From contig JANQJU010000088.1 in NCBI GenBank assembly GCA_028281495.1, positions 18,515-82,514 on the forward strand: a stretch of 64,000 bases of DNA, written 5' to 3'. A model generated the notes under the pieces. That model ran no database searches. It saw nothing but the letters and a program-made list of their open reading frames with translations, and had not been told where the DNA came from. Positions 52,517 through 61,248 of this stretch are shown here, piece by piece; position 1 is the first letter of the stretch; every line of letters begins with the position of its first letter. The position numbers and the translations under genes are program-made. The stretch is from SAR324 cluster bacterium (GTDB taxonomy: Bacteria; SAR324; NAC60-12).

Positions 52517-54184
52517 ATGAAACCGCAATCCTCAGGAAAAGATCCCCAGACTCGCACCAGGAAGCTCCGCCGGCATGGAAAACGGACGAAGCGCGTCGTG
52601 TGTATCGTTCAGCAGGTAGAAGACCTAATCGCGATGGAAGCACACTGGGAAGGCTCCGAACTGAAAATCCACAAGATAATTCATATTCCCTACAGTCGAT
52701 TAGATGACAAGCCCCGAGTCATCAGCAGGCGCCTACGTGAAAGCTTGCGTAAGGCCAAGATTCGCAGCCGGAAAGCCCGGCTCGCGATATTCCCTGGTGA
52801 CCTGAAAAACCAATTCAATTTACTTCGCCATCAGGTGCCTCGGTCGGCATCAACAAAGCAAAAACGAGGTATCGCCCAGGTCGAATTGAGGAATCGCTTA
52901 CATGAGCAAAACAAACAACGTCAGTCCATCAAGATAACAGACTTGAAATTGAGCCATGAGTATTTGCCGTCTCACCAAGGGCTGTTGCAGGATGTGGTGA
53001 CGGTCTCCGTGCCTCGCGTGCAGGTGGAATATTGGGAGTCCATCTTACGGAAAGCAGGATTGCAGCCCGAGTTTTGTACCCTGCTTCCTTTTGCATTAAA
53101 GCGGAAGCGATTCACGACGCAACATAGGATTCAGAAAGCAGTGACCATGTATTTGTATTTTGTTGACATCTACATGTTGATCGCCTTCAAACAAGACGAT
53201 GGGGAGTGGATTGTCCACCAACGTTTGGTCCAAACCGCTCGGTTTCAAGCCGAAATCAATACCGATGCCGATTCAGAAACAAATGCGAAAATAGAAAGGA
53301 TCGATCGCATTCTAAACGACACAAAACTGAGTCTGCATAACTTCAATAAGAAGTATCAACCTTTCCACACAAACCAAGCCATCCTATGCGGACAAGGCGA
53401 CTTGCAGGCTCTTCGTAAAGCCTTGGAGGAAACGTTGGGAATCCCCGTGAAGTGTTATGAGGAAGAGCTTTCCGTCGAGTATGGACCATGGAAGGACCAC
53501 ACCATCGCTACGACAAATGCAGCCTGCTTCGGATTGATGATGGATATGGAACTTTCCCACCAAGTGAACTTGCTACCAAAGAAATCGTTCTTGCTGGAAT
53601 ACTTCAAAACAACCACCGCTGTTTTGGTTGCACTCATTATCCTATTGGGTCTGTGGAATTTTCAGCAATATGAAGCCATTGTCTGGCTCAAACAAAATAT
53701 TCAGCAACAACACGAACTGATCCAACATCGAAGGGTGGCGGCAACAGCAGCCCGACAGGATCAGCAGTTAAGAAATTTTTACGAGCAAATCGAACACCTA
53801 GTGAACCCTAATTTTTTTCGAGAGTATCAATTGTCCCCGTTGGCATTCAAACATATCGGGCAAATTGTTAATCACAACAATCGTTCTGAAATCAATTTAC
53901 TAGAAGAATTGCGTTTTGAACGGACAGATAACCGATGGCGCACGACACTACGCGGCGTCATACATGGAGACGATTTGAGTTCGACGCTGGTTGAATTCGA
54001 TCGCTTGATTCAAGCATTTCAAGAGTCCAGCTTAGTGACGGATCTTCAAGTTCCCCCTTCTCCCAAAATGCTTGGAAACAGGATGAATTATGACCTGAAT
54101 TTTTTCATGCTTGCCAATGCGAATACTGTGGCAAACTCAAGCTTGGACAGTGAATCAATCACAGAACGTCCAGACGAGGAATGA
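52517..54184 (+). CDS. PilM-PilN fusion (GspL/MshI-like) inner-membrane protein
   Basis: A 555-residue protein, read as a fusion. Residues ~25-330 are a divergent actin-like (PilM/GspL cytoplasmic) domain, with QAILCGQGDLQALRKALEET and AACFGLMMDMELS near the end. PilN features follow: the VNLLPKK motif at the membrane entry (~353), one helix (TTAVLVALIILLGLWNF), a coiled coil and a ferredoxin-like periplasmic domain (~440-535). The first ~25 residues are strongly basic. It would link the cytosolic ATPase to the periplasmic alignment proteins. Confidence 0.8.
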   Translation: MKPQSSGKDPQTRTRKLRRHGKRTKRVVCIVQQVEDLIAMEAHWEGSELKIHKIIHIPYSRLDDKPRVISRRLRESLRKAKIRSRKARLAIFPGDLKNQFNLLRHQVPRSASTKQKRGIAQVELRNRLHEQNKQRQSIKITDLKLSHEYLPSHQGLLQDVVTVSVPRVQVEYWESILRKAGLQPEFCTLLPFALKRKRFTTQHRIQKAVTMYLYFVDIYMLIAFKQDDGEWIVHQRLVQTARFQAEINTDADSETNAKIERIDRILNDTKLSLHNFNKKYQPFHTNQAILCGQGDLQALRKALEETLGIPVKCYEEELSVEYGPWKDHTIATTNAACFGLMMDMELSHQVNLLPKKSFLLEYFKTTTAVLVALIILLGLWNFQQYEAIVWLKQNIQQQHELIQHRRVAATAARQDQQLRNFYEQIEHLVNPNFFREYQLSPLAFKHIGQIVNHNNRSEINLLEELRFERTDNRWRTTLRGVIHGDDLSSTLVEFDRLIQAFQESSLVTDLQVPPSPKMLGNRMNYDLNFFMLANANTVANSSLDSESITERPDEE

Positions 54185-55371
54185 TGAAAACCGCAATGCT
54201 TCAAAAGCTCATACTCTTTTTATTATTCGTTATACTCGGATTCGGGTGTACCGGAGTGATGTTCCAGTATTTCTCGTCTTACCAACAACAAGAAGAATTG
54301 CTTGCGATTCAACAACAATTGTCTCAAGTGAAAATTCCATTTCGACGCTTGAGTCAAAACGAACGCCAACGGTTTCAAGCACTTGAAGAAGCGTTCCTCA
54401 CCAAGTTTCCACCTGCAGAACCTTGGCCCAAGCAGTTGCACTATCACCCAGTTCACAGTTCTTTTCAGTTTGACGGGGTAGAAATTCCAGTAATGAGTCC
54501 GAGGCTTCGCGCCTTGTATGACCAATTTTTCCAAATCGTGGAGGACCAACAATTGGAGTCCATTTCCATTCGTGTTCCTCCGGTTCTGCCCTTTGAAGAG
54601 CCGTTTTTGTCCCATTTTTTAGAAGGGCAGGAGGTGATTCTTGAATTCGTTGCACCAGACTATCTCTCAACCTTAAAATTTGTAGAGAAGATTCACGATC
54701 TTCCCCTTCAATTTAGTATTGAATCGCACACGATCCTCCTGCTCAAAGAACAGGTGCTGCGAAGCTACTTGAAGCTTCGTTTTTTTTATCGAAAGCAGGA
54801 GAATCCATTCGGCACGAAGCAATCAAAAACCGCCAAGGGAGCGCTTCCGTCTTTGCCAGAACTGAATACAGAACAACTCTTGCTCATTCATCGGTCGGAA
54901 TGGGGTCGGGATCCATTTTTTATTAGCCCATCCCCCAACGAGACTCTGATCGGAGAAACTGAGCTGGCTCCAAACGCAGATGAAAATCAATCATTTGAGA
55001 TCGTTGCGGAAATATTTCCGGAAACCTTGCACCAACCTGACACGATCCCCCCTCCAGTCCAGCGGTTCGCTCATCCGATCACCCCGGTGGGTCCTGCCCC
55101 TGAGATGGAAGATGAAATCCTTTCTCCTCCGTCTGAAAAACCCTCTTTGCGGAAGGTAGCGCTTTTGCCGCCTCCTCAAGTCTCTTTGAAATATATTTTA
55201 TTTGATGCGCGCCACAACCGCCACGTTGCGGCAGTGCTTCTTGAAAATGAGGGTGCACTTCGAGTGTTACATGAAGGCGATCAGGTTGGAGAAGAACGTG
55301 TACACGCCATTTCAGCCGAATCCCTGCATTTGCAATCGGATCAAGGCATTCGTCAAATTACTTTTTTTTAG
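54181..55371 (+). CDS. PilO-PilP fusion (GspM/GspC-like) protein
   Basis: A 396-residue bitopic protein. An N-terminal helix (LILFLLFVILGFGCTGVMFQ) and coiled coil (~35-60) precede a ferredoxin-like PilO-type domain (~100-200). A Pro-rich linker includes SEWGRDPFFI, reminiscent of the RDPF motif in PilP. The C-terminal ~65 residues (LKYILFDARHNRHVAAVLLE ... LHEGDQVGEERVHAISAE) have the small beta-sandwich pattern of PilP/GspC homology regions that dock onto secretins. Its ATG overlaps the preceding stop. No separate pilO or pilP gene exists here. Confidence 0.75.
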   Translation: MMKTAMLQKLILFLLFVILGFGCTGVMFQYFSSYQQQEELLAIQQQLSQVKIPFRRLSQNERQRFQALEEAFLTKFPPAEPWPKQLHYHPVHSSFQFDGVEIPVMSPRLRALYDQFFQIVEDQQLESISIRVPPVLPFEEPFLSHFLEGQEVILEFVAPDYLSTLKFVEKIHDLPLQFSIESHTILLLKEQVLRSYLKLRFFYRKQENPFGTKQSKTAKGALPSLPELNTEQLLLIHRSEWGRDPFFISPSPNETLIGETELAPNADENQSFEIVAEIFPETLHQPDTIPPPVQRFAHPITPVGPAPEMEDEILSPPSEKPSLRKVALLPPPQVSLKYILFDARHNRHVAAVLLENEGALRVLHEGDQVGEERVHAISAESLHLQSDQGIRQITFF

Positions 55372-55379
55372 GAGGTTTT

Positions 55380-55997
55380 ATGCGAAACAAAGCTCGAAAT
55401 TTATTACAACCTGCCGGATTTTCACTCATGGAAATAGTAATTGCTATCTCGATTATCGGCATCATGTCTGCGGTTGCTGTTCCCATGATCGCTAGTTACA
55501 TCGATGGAGCCAAAAGAACCCGAGCAGAAAACGATATCCAGACCATGCACAGTGGCTTTTTCAAGATGTATAATGATACCAACATTCCTCCTGGTTGGCG
55601 CAGTTGTCCCAACACCGGGGGCAACGGCACTACCGATTCACCTCGTGATTGGTTGTCCTCCGTGACGGGGGTGGTTACTGATTCTGGCGGAGCCGGCCTG
55701 CAAACCAATGTCGAGGATATGGACAATCATATGCTTTACCAATGCAGTAATAGTGAATCCATCAATGGCACCGCCTACAACACGGCAGGTGGCAGTTGGT
55801 TGGGGCCTTATGTCGATGAAGCGGATAAACTCGATCCTTGGGGAAAACCTTATATATTAATGATCGAGGACTACACCCCTTCGGATCCAGGTTGGATTCT
55901 CAGTGCAGGAGGGTCCGATGCTATTCTGAGTACTGCCAAGGACGCCAACACTGTTGGAGAAACCGACGTTGGGATTAAATTAATCTTTAGGCAATGA
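55380..55997 (+). CDS. Pseudopilin, GspG-like
   Basis: A 205-residue pseudopilin with processing site PAG|FSLMEIVIAISII after a 13-residue leader. The globular part contains two likely disulphide cysteines (WRSCPNTGG, LYQCSNSES), then GPYVDEADKLDPWGKPYILM and WILSAGGSDAIL, the GspG-type end. AGGAGG lies eight bases before its ATG, the best ribosome site in the operon. This may therefore be the main subunit. Confidence 0.9.
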   Translation: MRNKARNLLQPAGFSLMEIVIAISIIGIMSAVAVPMIASYIDGAKRTRAENDIQTMHSGFFKMYNDTNIPPGWRSCPNTGGNGTTDSPRDWLSSVTGVVTDSGGAGLQTNVEDMDNHMLYQCSNSESINGTAYNTAGGSWLGPYVDEADKLDPWGKPYILMIEDYTPSDPGWILSAGGSDAILSTAKDANTVGETDVGIKLIFRQ

Positions 55998-56003
55998 GGG
56001 TGA

Positions 56004-56363
56004 ATGAGTATGCTGTGCGACTACGAACTGTTAATATCCAAACCGGAAGTGGCGGTTATTTCTTGTAGTGGGGAGTTGACTCGCAATAGTGGGAATCGGC
56101 TGCTCATGGTTTCAGAAGAACTGTTGGCAAAGTCATTACAGAAAGTGGTATTAGATTTTTCCCAGCTAAAATTCATTTCCAGTGAAGGCTTCGTGATCTT
56201 GTTGCGTATTCGCAGCCGATTTCTCCATGTGAGCATTGCGTGTTCGAACCCCTCCATTTACAAGATCTTGGATCGAATCTTTCCGCAGCGTGAAAACCTC
56301 TATTTGTTGAAAACTCGTGAGGACGCCATCCAGGCAATACTTCAACCCAGGTTTGAGGAGTAA
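56004..56363 (+). CDS. STAS-domain protein (anti-anti-sigma like)
   Basis: A 119-residue single STAS domain: strand VAVISCSGELTRNSG, helix, strand KVVLDFSQLKFISSEGFVIL, helix, strand HVSIACSNPSIYKIL. The Ser in FISSEGF is at the usual phosphorylation site. Such proteins bind RsbW-like kinases and are dephosphorylated by SpoIIE/RsbU phosphatases, and both types are encoded elsewhere in this window. It lies 6 bp after the last pseudopilin gene, so it may tie pilus or secretion activity to a partner switch. Confidence 0.88.
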   Translation: MSMLCDYELLISKPEVAVISCSGELTRNSGNRLLMVSEELLAKSLQKVVLDFSQLKFISSEGFVILLRIRSRFLHVSIACSNPSIYKILDRIFPQRENLYLLKTREDAIQAILQPRFEE

Positions 56364-58350
56364 GATCAACACCGTTAAGTTTCTGCTTCTGATTGTCATC
56401 CCCATAGTTCTCTATTTCCCACTTTCGGAAGCCTCGTTCATCATCGACGATCGCGATTTTTATATCGATGATCCGGTGATGAGCGATCCAAACGGATTGC
56501 TACGTATCTGGCTTAATCCGTTGGATAACAACCAAGTTTGGCCTTATCTTCCAATCACCCGCACCACTTTTTGGGGGGAGCGTCAGTTGTGGGGGATGAA
56601 CTTAGGCATCAGTCATGGAATCAATGTGATATTGCATGTCATGAGTGGTTTCTTGCTGTGGGGGTTGTTGTCGCATTTTCGAATCCCTGGATCGTGGTGG
56701 ATGGCATTGCTGTTCGTGGTTCATCCGATTCATGTGCAATCGGTGGCTTGGATCGCAGAACGAAAGAATGGAGTCTCGATTCTATTCTACCTTCTCGCCT
56801 TGGGAAGCTTCCTGAAGTTCTATCGGACTCAAAATTGGTGTTGGTATGGGGTATCCTTAGTTGGGTTTGTTTCTGCCTTACTCAGCAAAACTTCAACGAT
56901 CATGCTGCCGTTGTTACTTTTGCTGCTCTATGTTGGATTTCCTCGAAAAGACCGGCCTTCGGTGGCCACACTCCTACCATTTTTTGTGATTGCTTTGATC
57001 GCTGGCTCAGCTCGTATTTGGTTCGAATTGAATCTCTTTGGAGCTTCTGGAACTCAATATGAATTGTCATTTTTCGACCGCCTTATTGTTGCAACCCACG
57101 TCCCATTTTTCTATCTCAGTAAACTCGTCGCTCCCATTGCTTTGTCATTCACATACCCGAGATGGTCTATCGACTCCACTCAATGGAGTCAGTACCTGCC
57201 TTTGCTAAGTGGGCTGTTTTCGGTAGGGCTGCTGATATGGAAATATCGGTCTTGGGGTCGTTTTTTATTATTGGGAATTGTTGCATTTGTTGTCATGCTT
57301 TTCCCGGTTTCCGGCTGGATCAACAACGCATGGTTTCAATATTCCTATGTAACGGATCACTGGGTTCACCTGCCCAGTTTGGCTTTTTTCCTGCTTGTCG
57401 GTTATGCCGGGTCGGAATTGAAAAAAAAGCTAGGTGTCAATTCTCAAGAAATGTCGTTTAAAAATGGATTCCTCTTGTTGATAGGAGGGGGGATCGTTGT
57501 CGCCTTAGGCACGCTCACGTGGCATCAGGTTCAATCCTATCGAGATGAACCCACTTTATGGAAAGCGACATTGCGTCATAATCCCAAAGCTTGGCTAGCT
57601 TATGAAGAGCTTGGACGTTTGGCGTTGGACGCCGGGCGTGTGCAAGAAGCAATCGATTACTTGACTCGATCTATTGAACTCGATCCTCAGTTTGTAAAGG
57701 CCTACATCAACCGGGCAGCTGCGTTCTCACATCAACAAGAACACGAAAAAGCTTTAAAGGATCACAATCAGGTTCTCCGGCTAGCTCCCGGTTACTTTCT
57801 CACCTTTTACAATCGAGGCATCACCCATTCCGCTTTAGGAAAATGGGAAAACGCCTTTCAAGATTTTTCACGTGTCCTGGAGGTAGACCCTTCGTATGCC
57901 GGCGCTTATTTTGAGCGTGGCAGTACTCTTGCTCAACAACAAAAGTTCACTGGGGCGTTGGCTGATTTTTCCAAAGCGATTCAATTGAAGCCAGACCACA
58001 CGGAAGCCTATTACAACCGAGCACTGGTTTACTTCTTTCTTCAGAAATACGAGCAGGCGTTATTAGATCTCCAACAACTCCTGATGCTTCAACCACAACA
58101 TGTGGAAGGCTTATTTAACAGAGGTGCAACCTATTTTCGAATGCAGCAATATCAAAAAGCCCTTCACGATTTCGATCAAGTCCTGTCTTCAAATTCCAAG
58201 CATATCAATGCCTACTTGAATCGAGGCTTAGTCCATCGTCAGTTGGGCAATTTGGAACAAGCTTGCCTCGATTGGAAGCATGCCTGTGAGCTGGGAAAAT
58301 GCACTCGTTACAGATCGGCAACACAAACCAATCTCTGCCTCGATTATTAA
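56317..58350 (+). CDS. TMTC-like multi-pass membrane protein with C-terminal TPRs
   Basis: Up to 677 residues. About ten membrane segments fill the first ~400 residues, starting VKFLLLIVIPIVLYFPLSEA. The luminal/periplasmic loop has IDDRDFYIDD and later VVHPIHVQSVAWIAERKNG, motifs seen in TMTC/GT-C type proteins that use lipid-linked sugars. Six or more TPR units follow (~415-650; for instance EAIDYLTRSIELDPQFVKAY and KALKDHNQVLRLAPGYFL). The start is uncertain: GTG at 56317 overlaps the STAS gene by 47 bp, while a TTG at 56353 inside TTGAGGAGTAA overlaps by 11 bp. Pilin or pseudopilin glycosylation is possible but only inferred. Confidence 0.78.
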   Translation: MRTPSRQYFNPGLRSKINTVKFLLLIVIPIVLYFPLSEASFIIDDRDFYIDDPVMSDPNGLLRIWLNPLDNNQVWPYLPITRTTFWGERQLWGMNLGISHGINVILHVMSGFLLWGLLSHFRIPGSWWMALLFVVHPIHVQSVAWIAERKNGVSILFYLLALGSFLKFYRTQNWCWYGVSLVGFVSALLSKTSTIMLPLLLLLLYVGFPRKDRPSVATLLPFFVIALIAGSARIWFELNLFGASGTQYELSFFDRLIVATHVPFFYLSKLVAPIALSFTYPRWSIDSTQWSQYLPLLSGLFSVGLLIWKYRSWGRFLLLGIVAFVVMLFPVSGWINNAWFQYSYVTDHWVHLPSLAFFLLVGYAGSELKKKLGVNSQEMSFKNGFLLLIGGGIVVALGTLTWHQVQSYRDEPTLWKATLRHNPKAWLAYEELGRLALDAGRVQEAIDYLTRSIELDPQFVKAYINRAAAFSHQQEHEKALKDHNQVLRLAPGYFLTFYNRGITHSALGKWENAFQDFSRVLEVDPSYAGAYFERGSTLAQQQKFTGALADFSKAIQLKPDHTEAYYNRALVYFFLQKYEQALLDLQQLLMLQPQHVEGLFNRGATYFRMQQYQKALHDFDQVLSSNSKHINAYLNRGLVHRQLGNLEQACLDWKHACELGKCTRYRSATQTNLCLDY

Positions 58351-58434
58351 CCTTAAGTTAATTTCACTCTGTGCAACTTTCGATTCTTACTCTCACACAA
58401 TATCCCATAGAACAACTTGTAGGGCTTCTTGCTA

Positions 58435-58449
58435 AAAAAGTCACCTTGG
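58435..58449 (+). repeat. 15-bp direct repeat, copy 1
   Basis: AAAAAGTCACCTTGG occurs here and again at 59508-59522 in the same orientation, on either side of the periplasmic binding protein gene. Confidence 0.5.
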
Positions 58450-58534
58450 CCATTGGAACGCTCAGCTATTCTTCAAAAAGGTTCTAGAGGTCTTGAGGGT
58501 GAATTGCTGCGTTTGCTTCGCGTTGTTACGTCGG

Positions 58535-59320
58535 TTAATCGGAAGTAGCCGAATCCAGATGATGTTGTTTTAGGATGGATCGTATTGAGTTTCTATTCTG
58601 CAATTTGTGAAAAGCTTGCATGAACTGTTTGATTACCATGTCATCATTAAATTGTTTCGCTAGAGCAATATGATATTTGAGCTTTTTATGGGGTCCAGCA
58701 TAGCGGATGTTGGTCAATCTTAGATCTTTAATCGACATCATCCCGACTTCGCGATTGGAATAAAACGCATCGGTCCAATCTCTCAGCAGGCGTTTTAAGG
58801 TTCGTTCCATCGTCATTTCGATTTCTATGGTAATCTCTTTTAGGCCCTGCTGTTTCATCTCGCTTTTCAATAACATCAGGGACTCCGACATATTGGATGG
58901 ACCAATAGCACTTATATGATAACCGGCTATATCAGACGGCGTTTGGTACTTCAAAGGATTGTCTTCCCTAACAAAAAATCCGTATTCTGTTTGTAAGATT
59001 GGAGGGGTATAAACGAGCCATTTCATTCTATCCTCATTTTTTCCAACCATAATGATGCCGTTCACCTCTCCATTTTCTACGAACATCATAGCCCTTCTCC
59101 AAGGAAACAAGTCAAAATGGCAGGTGAGCTGTGCTTCCAAGCAGATCAATCGAATAATCTCGGGCATGGGACCTTCCACAGAATTTTCGGTCTGGAAATA
59201 GAACGGGCGAAAGTCTTCACTTCCAGTAAAAGTTAGTTCCGTTCCGAAAGCTGAATGCCCCCCAAAGGTGTAAATAGCAAACGCCAGAATCCAATGTTCG
59301 ACCCCTATTTTGCTTTTCAT
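58535..59320 (-). CDS. Periplasmic amino-acid-type binding protein (SBP_bac_3)
   Basis: A 261-residue exported protein. The ATG at 59320 gives a signal peptide (WILAFAIYTFGGHSAFGTE). The frame also runs upstream to 59350. The mature domain follows the type 3 solute-binding pattern: GSEDFRPFYFQTENSVEGPM, EIIRLICLEAQLTCHFDLFPW, NGEVNGIIMVG, YGFFVREDN, SDIAGYHISAIG. Proteins of this group without a neighbouring permease often act as sensors or have no transport role. It is flanked by intergenic DNA with a 15-bp direct repeat. Confidence 0.85.
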   Translation of the reverse strand: MKSKIGVEHWILAFAIYTFGGHSAFGTELTFTGSEDFRPFYFQTENSVEGPMPEIIRLICLEAQLTCHFDLFPWRRAMMFVENGEVNGIIMVGKNEDRMKWLVYTPPILQTEYGFFVREDNPLKYQTPSDIAGYHISAIGPSNMSESLMLLKSEMKQQGLKEITIEIEMTMERTLKRLLRDWTDAFYSNREVGMMSIKDLRLTNIRYAGPHKKLKYHIALAKQFNDDMVIKQFMQAFHKLQNRNSIRSILKQHHLDSATSD

Positions 59321-59627
59321 AATCAATATATCCAGAAGTTTTTCCTTCATAATGTATACTCGTTAGTATGAAGCTAGGTGAATATCACACTCACTAGTTC
59401 TTGTCACGGTTGGTGCGGAAAGAACACTACTCCCTGAATATTCTAATAACGGCAAAGCCAATGCTTGAAGAATAACACCTTACAAATGGCCAGCAACAGC
59501 CCTTTGGAAAAAGTCACCTTGGAGCTATTGCTTTAAAATCCGGATATTCGACTGACGTGATTTCCTAAAACAGGTTTTCCAGCAAATTGAATTTTTAGCG
59601 AATACGCCTGATCAGAATGGAGGACTC
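59321..59627. other. 307-bp intergenic region
   Basis: No gene is seen. It should hold divergent promoters for the binding protein and the DUF418 protein. The only structure noted is the second copy of the 15-bp repeat (59508-59522). Confidence 0.5.
59508..59522 (+). repeat. 15-bp direct repeat, copy 2
   Basis: AAAAAGTCACCTTGG, identical to 58435-58449. Confidence 0.5.
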
Positions 59628-60851
59628 TTGAAAGCCACCACGGTTCCATTGTCTGAATCCGAACGCATACTCTCTTTGGATGTTTTACGTGGTTTCGCCC
59701 TGTTGGGCATTTTGATGATGAACATCGGAGCATTTTCCATGCCCACTGCCGCTTATTTCGATCCCACTGCTTATGGTGATCTGACAGGATTGAACGGTTG
59801 GGTGTGGAGGGTCAACCATGTGCTGGCGGACTTGAAATTCATGGCTGTCTTCTCGATGCTTTTCGGCGCAGGGATCGTGCTCATGAGCGATAGATGCGAC
59901 TTCAAGGGGCAGGCACCCACGGGTCTTCACTACCGACGCATGATCTGGCTGGTTTTCTTCGGTTTGCTACACGCTCACCTGCTTTGGTACGGAGATATCC
60001 TGTATGGGTACGGGTTGTGTGGACTGGTAGTGTACCTGTTTCGAAAGCTGTCTCCCCAGTGGTTAATCGTCTGGAGCCTGCTATTGATCGCTTTCGCATC
60101 TGGGCTTATGTTGGCCGCCGGAGCGTCTACCGAGTATTGGCCGCCGAGCGAGCTCGAACTCTTGGTAGCAAAGCTGAAACCCCCACCCGAGATGGTCGCC
60201 AATGAGGTGGCAGTCTACCAGCGCGACTGGCTAGAACAAATGGCTAAACGGGTGCCCCAAGCATTCGAAATGGAAACGAGTAACTTTTTCTTTTGGGGTG
60301 CTTGGCGGATAAGTGGGCTGATGCTATTGGGAATGGCATTGTTCAAACTGGGGGTGTTCAACGCGAAGTGTTCACGCCGCTTTTATATGTCTCTGATCGC
60401 TTTGGCACTCATTGTGGGAATCCCTGTGATTATATATGGGATTCAGTACAACGTCGCGACGGATTGGGAGGCCCCCGGTTTCTTTTTTTTCGGCCTCCAA
60501 TTCAACTATTGGGGCAGTATATTTGTGAGCTTGGGATGGGTGAGCGCAGTGATGCTGGCTTGCCAAGTGCATGGCTTATCATCACTGATGCGACCTTTGG
60601 CAGCTGTTGGCCGAACAGCATTTTCAAACTACATCCTTCAGACGCTATTATGCACCACAATCTTCTATGGCCACGGGTTTGGGCTGTTCGGCCAGGTCGA
60701 GCGTGCCGGACAGGCTGCAATCGTAATTGCCGTATGGGCCTTTCAGTTGATCGTTTCCCCCCTCTGGCTAAATCACTTCAAATTTGGGCCTCTGGAATGG
60801 CTTTGGCGATCCTTGGTCTACCTCAATATGCAGCCATTCAGGCGTGCTTAG
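59628..60851 (+). CDS. DUF418 multi-pass membrane protein
   Basis: A 407-residue inner-membrane protein. The N-terminal motif SLDVLRGFALLGILMMNIGA and the later FSMLFGAGIVLMSDR and RPLAAVGRTAFSNYILQTLL are typical of the DUF418/YeiB family, which is related to acyltransferase-3 proteins. About ten hydrophobic helices are visible. The start is a TTG at 59628 with GGAGG five bases upstream; no ATG is in frame nearby. The gene looks richer in GC than its neighbours, and long frames are open on its other strands, which hints at different ancestry. Function is unknown. Confidence 0.85.
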   Translation: MKATTVPLSESERILSLDVLRGFALLGILMMNIGAFSMPTAAYFDPTAYGDLTGLNGWVWRVNHVLADLKFMAVFSMLFGAGIVLMSDRCDFKGQAPTGLHYRRMIWLVFFGLLHAHLLWYGDILYGYGLCGLVVYLFRKLSPQWLIVWSLLLIAFASGLMLAAGASTEYWPPSELELLVAKLKPPPEMVANEVAVYQRDWLEQMAKRVPQAFEMETSNFFFWGAWRISGLMLLGMALFKLGVFNAKCSRRFYMSLIALALIVGIPVIIYGIQYNVATDWEAPGFFFFGLQFNYWGSIFVSLGWVSAVMLACQVHGLSSLMRPLAAVGRTAFSNYILQTLLCTTIFYGHGFGLFGQVERAGQAAIVIAVWAFQLIVSPLWLNHFKFGPLEWLWRSLVYLNMQPFRRA

Positions 60852-61248
60852 ACTCCCCTAAGCGATCGAGCCTTTTAACAAATGATTCAAAGCGGAAATT
60901 TCAGGAACAACGAATGGGAAAAACAAGTTTGCGCCCCAATATGGACTCTTAATGTATTCAACAGGGCTCTTACGGATTAGCTTTGGCAAAAGGAGGTAAG
61001 CGAGTTAAAAGGAACAACAAATCAACACACTCTGGTAAGAATAAGCTATATCCAAATTAGAAACTTTTTCTAAGGATGATATTCATCATCATTCTGTCAA
61101 AAATAAAGCCAAGGAGTGCATACAAGGTCTTCAGGATTTAGATCCATAAGATGGGAAAGATAAGAAGAATTAAAATCACAATGACAGTTACAAACCGAAC
61201 AAAACAGTTCAACGACAACCTTATGATACACTCAATGGAGAATTCGAG
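60852..61248. other. 397-bp intergenic region
   Basis: No gene is seen. A short plus-strand frame without a start codon near 61045-61150 (reading ETFSKDDIHHHSVKNKAKEC) ends in a stop and may be a coding remnant. No promoter is convincing. Confidence 0.4.

Noticed and set aside
56538..57062. A 174-codon frame inside the TMTC-like gene
   Set aside because: It overlaps well-supported membrane segments in another frame and has no start signal.
60293..60952. A long plus-strand frame inside the DUF418 gene
   Set aside because: It lies in another frame of a clear membrane-protein gene and has no recognisable product.
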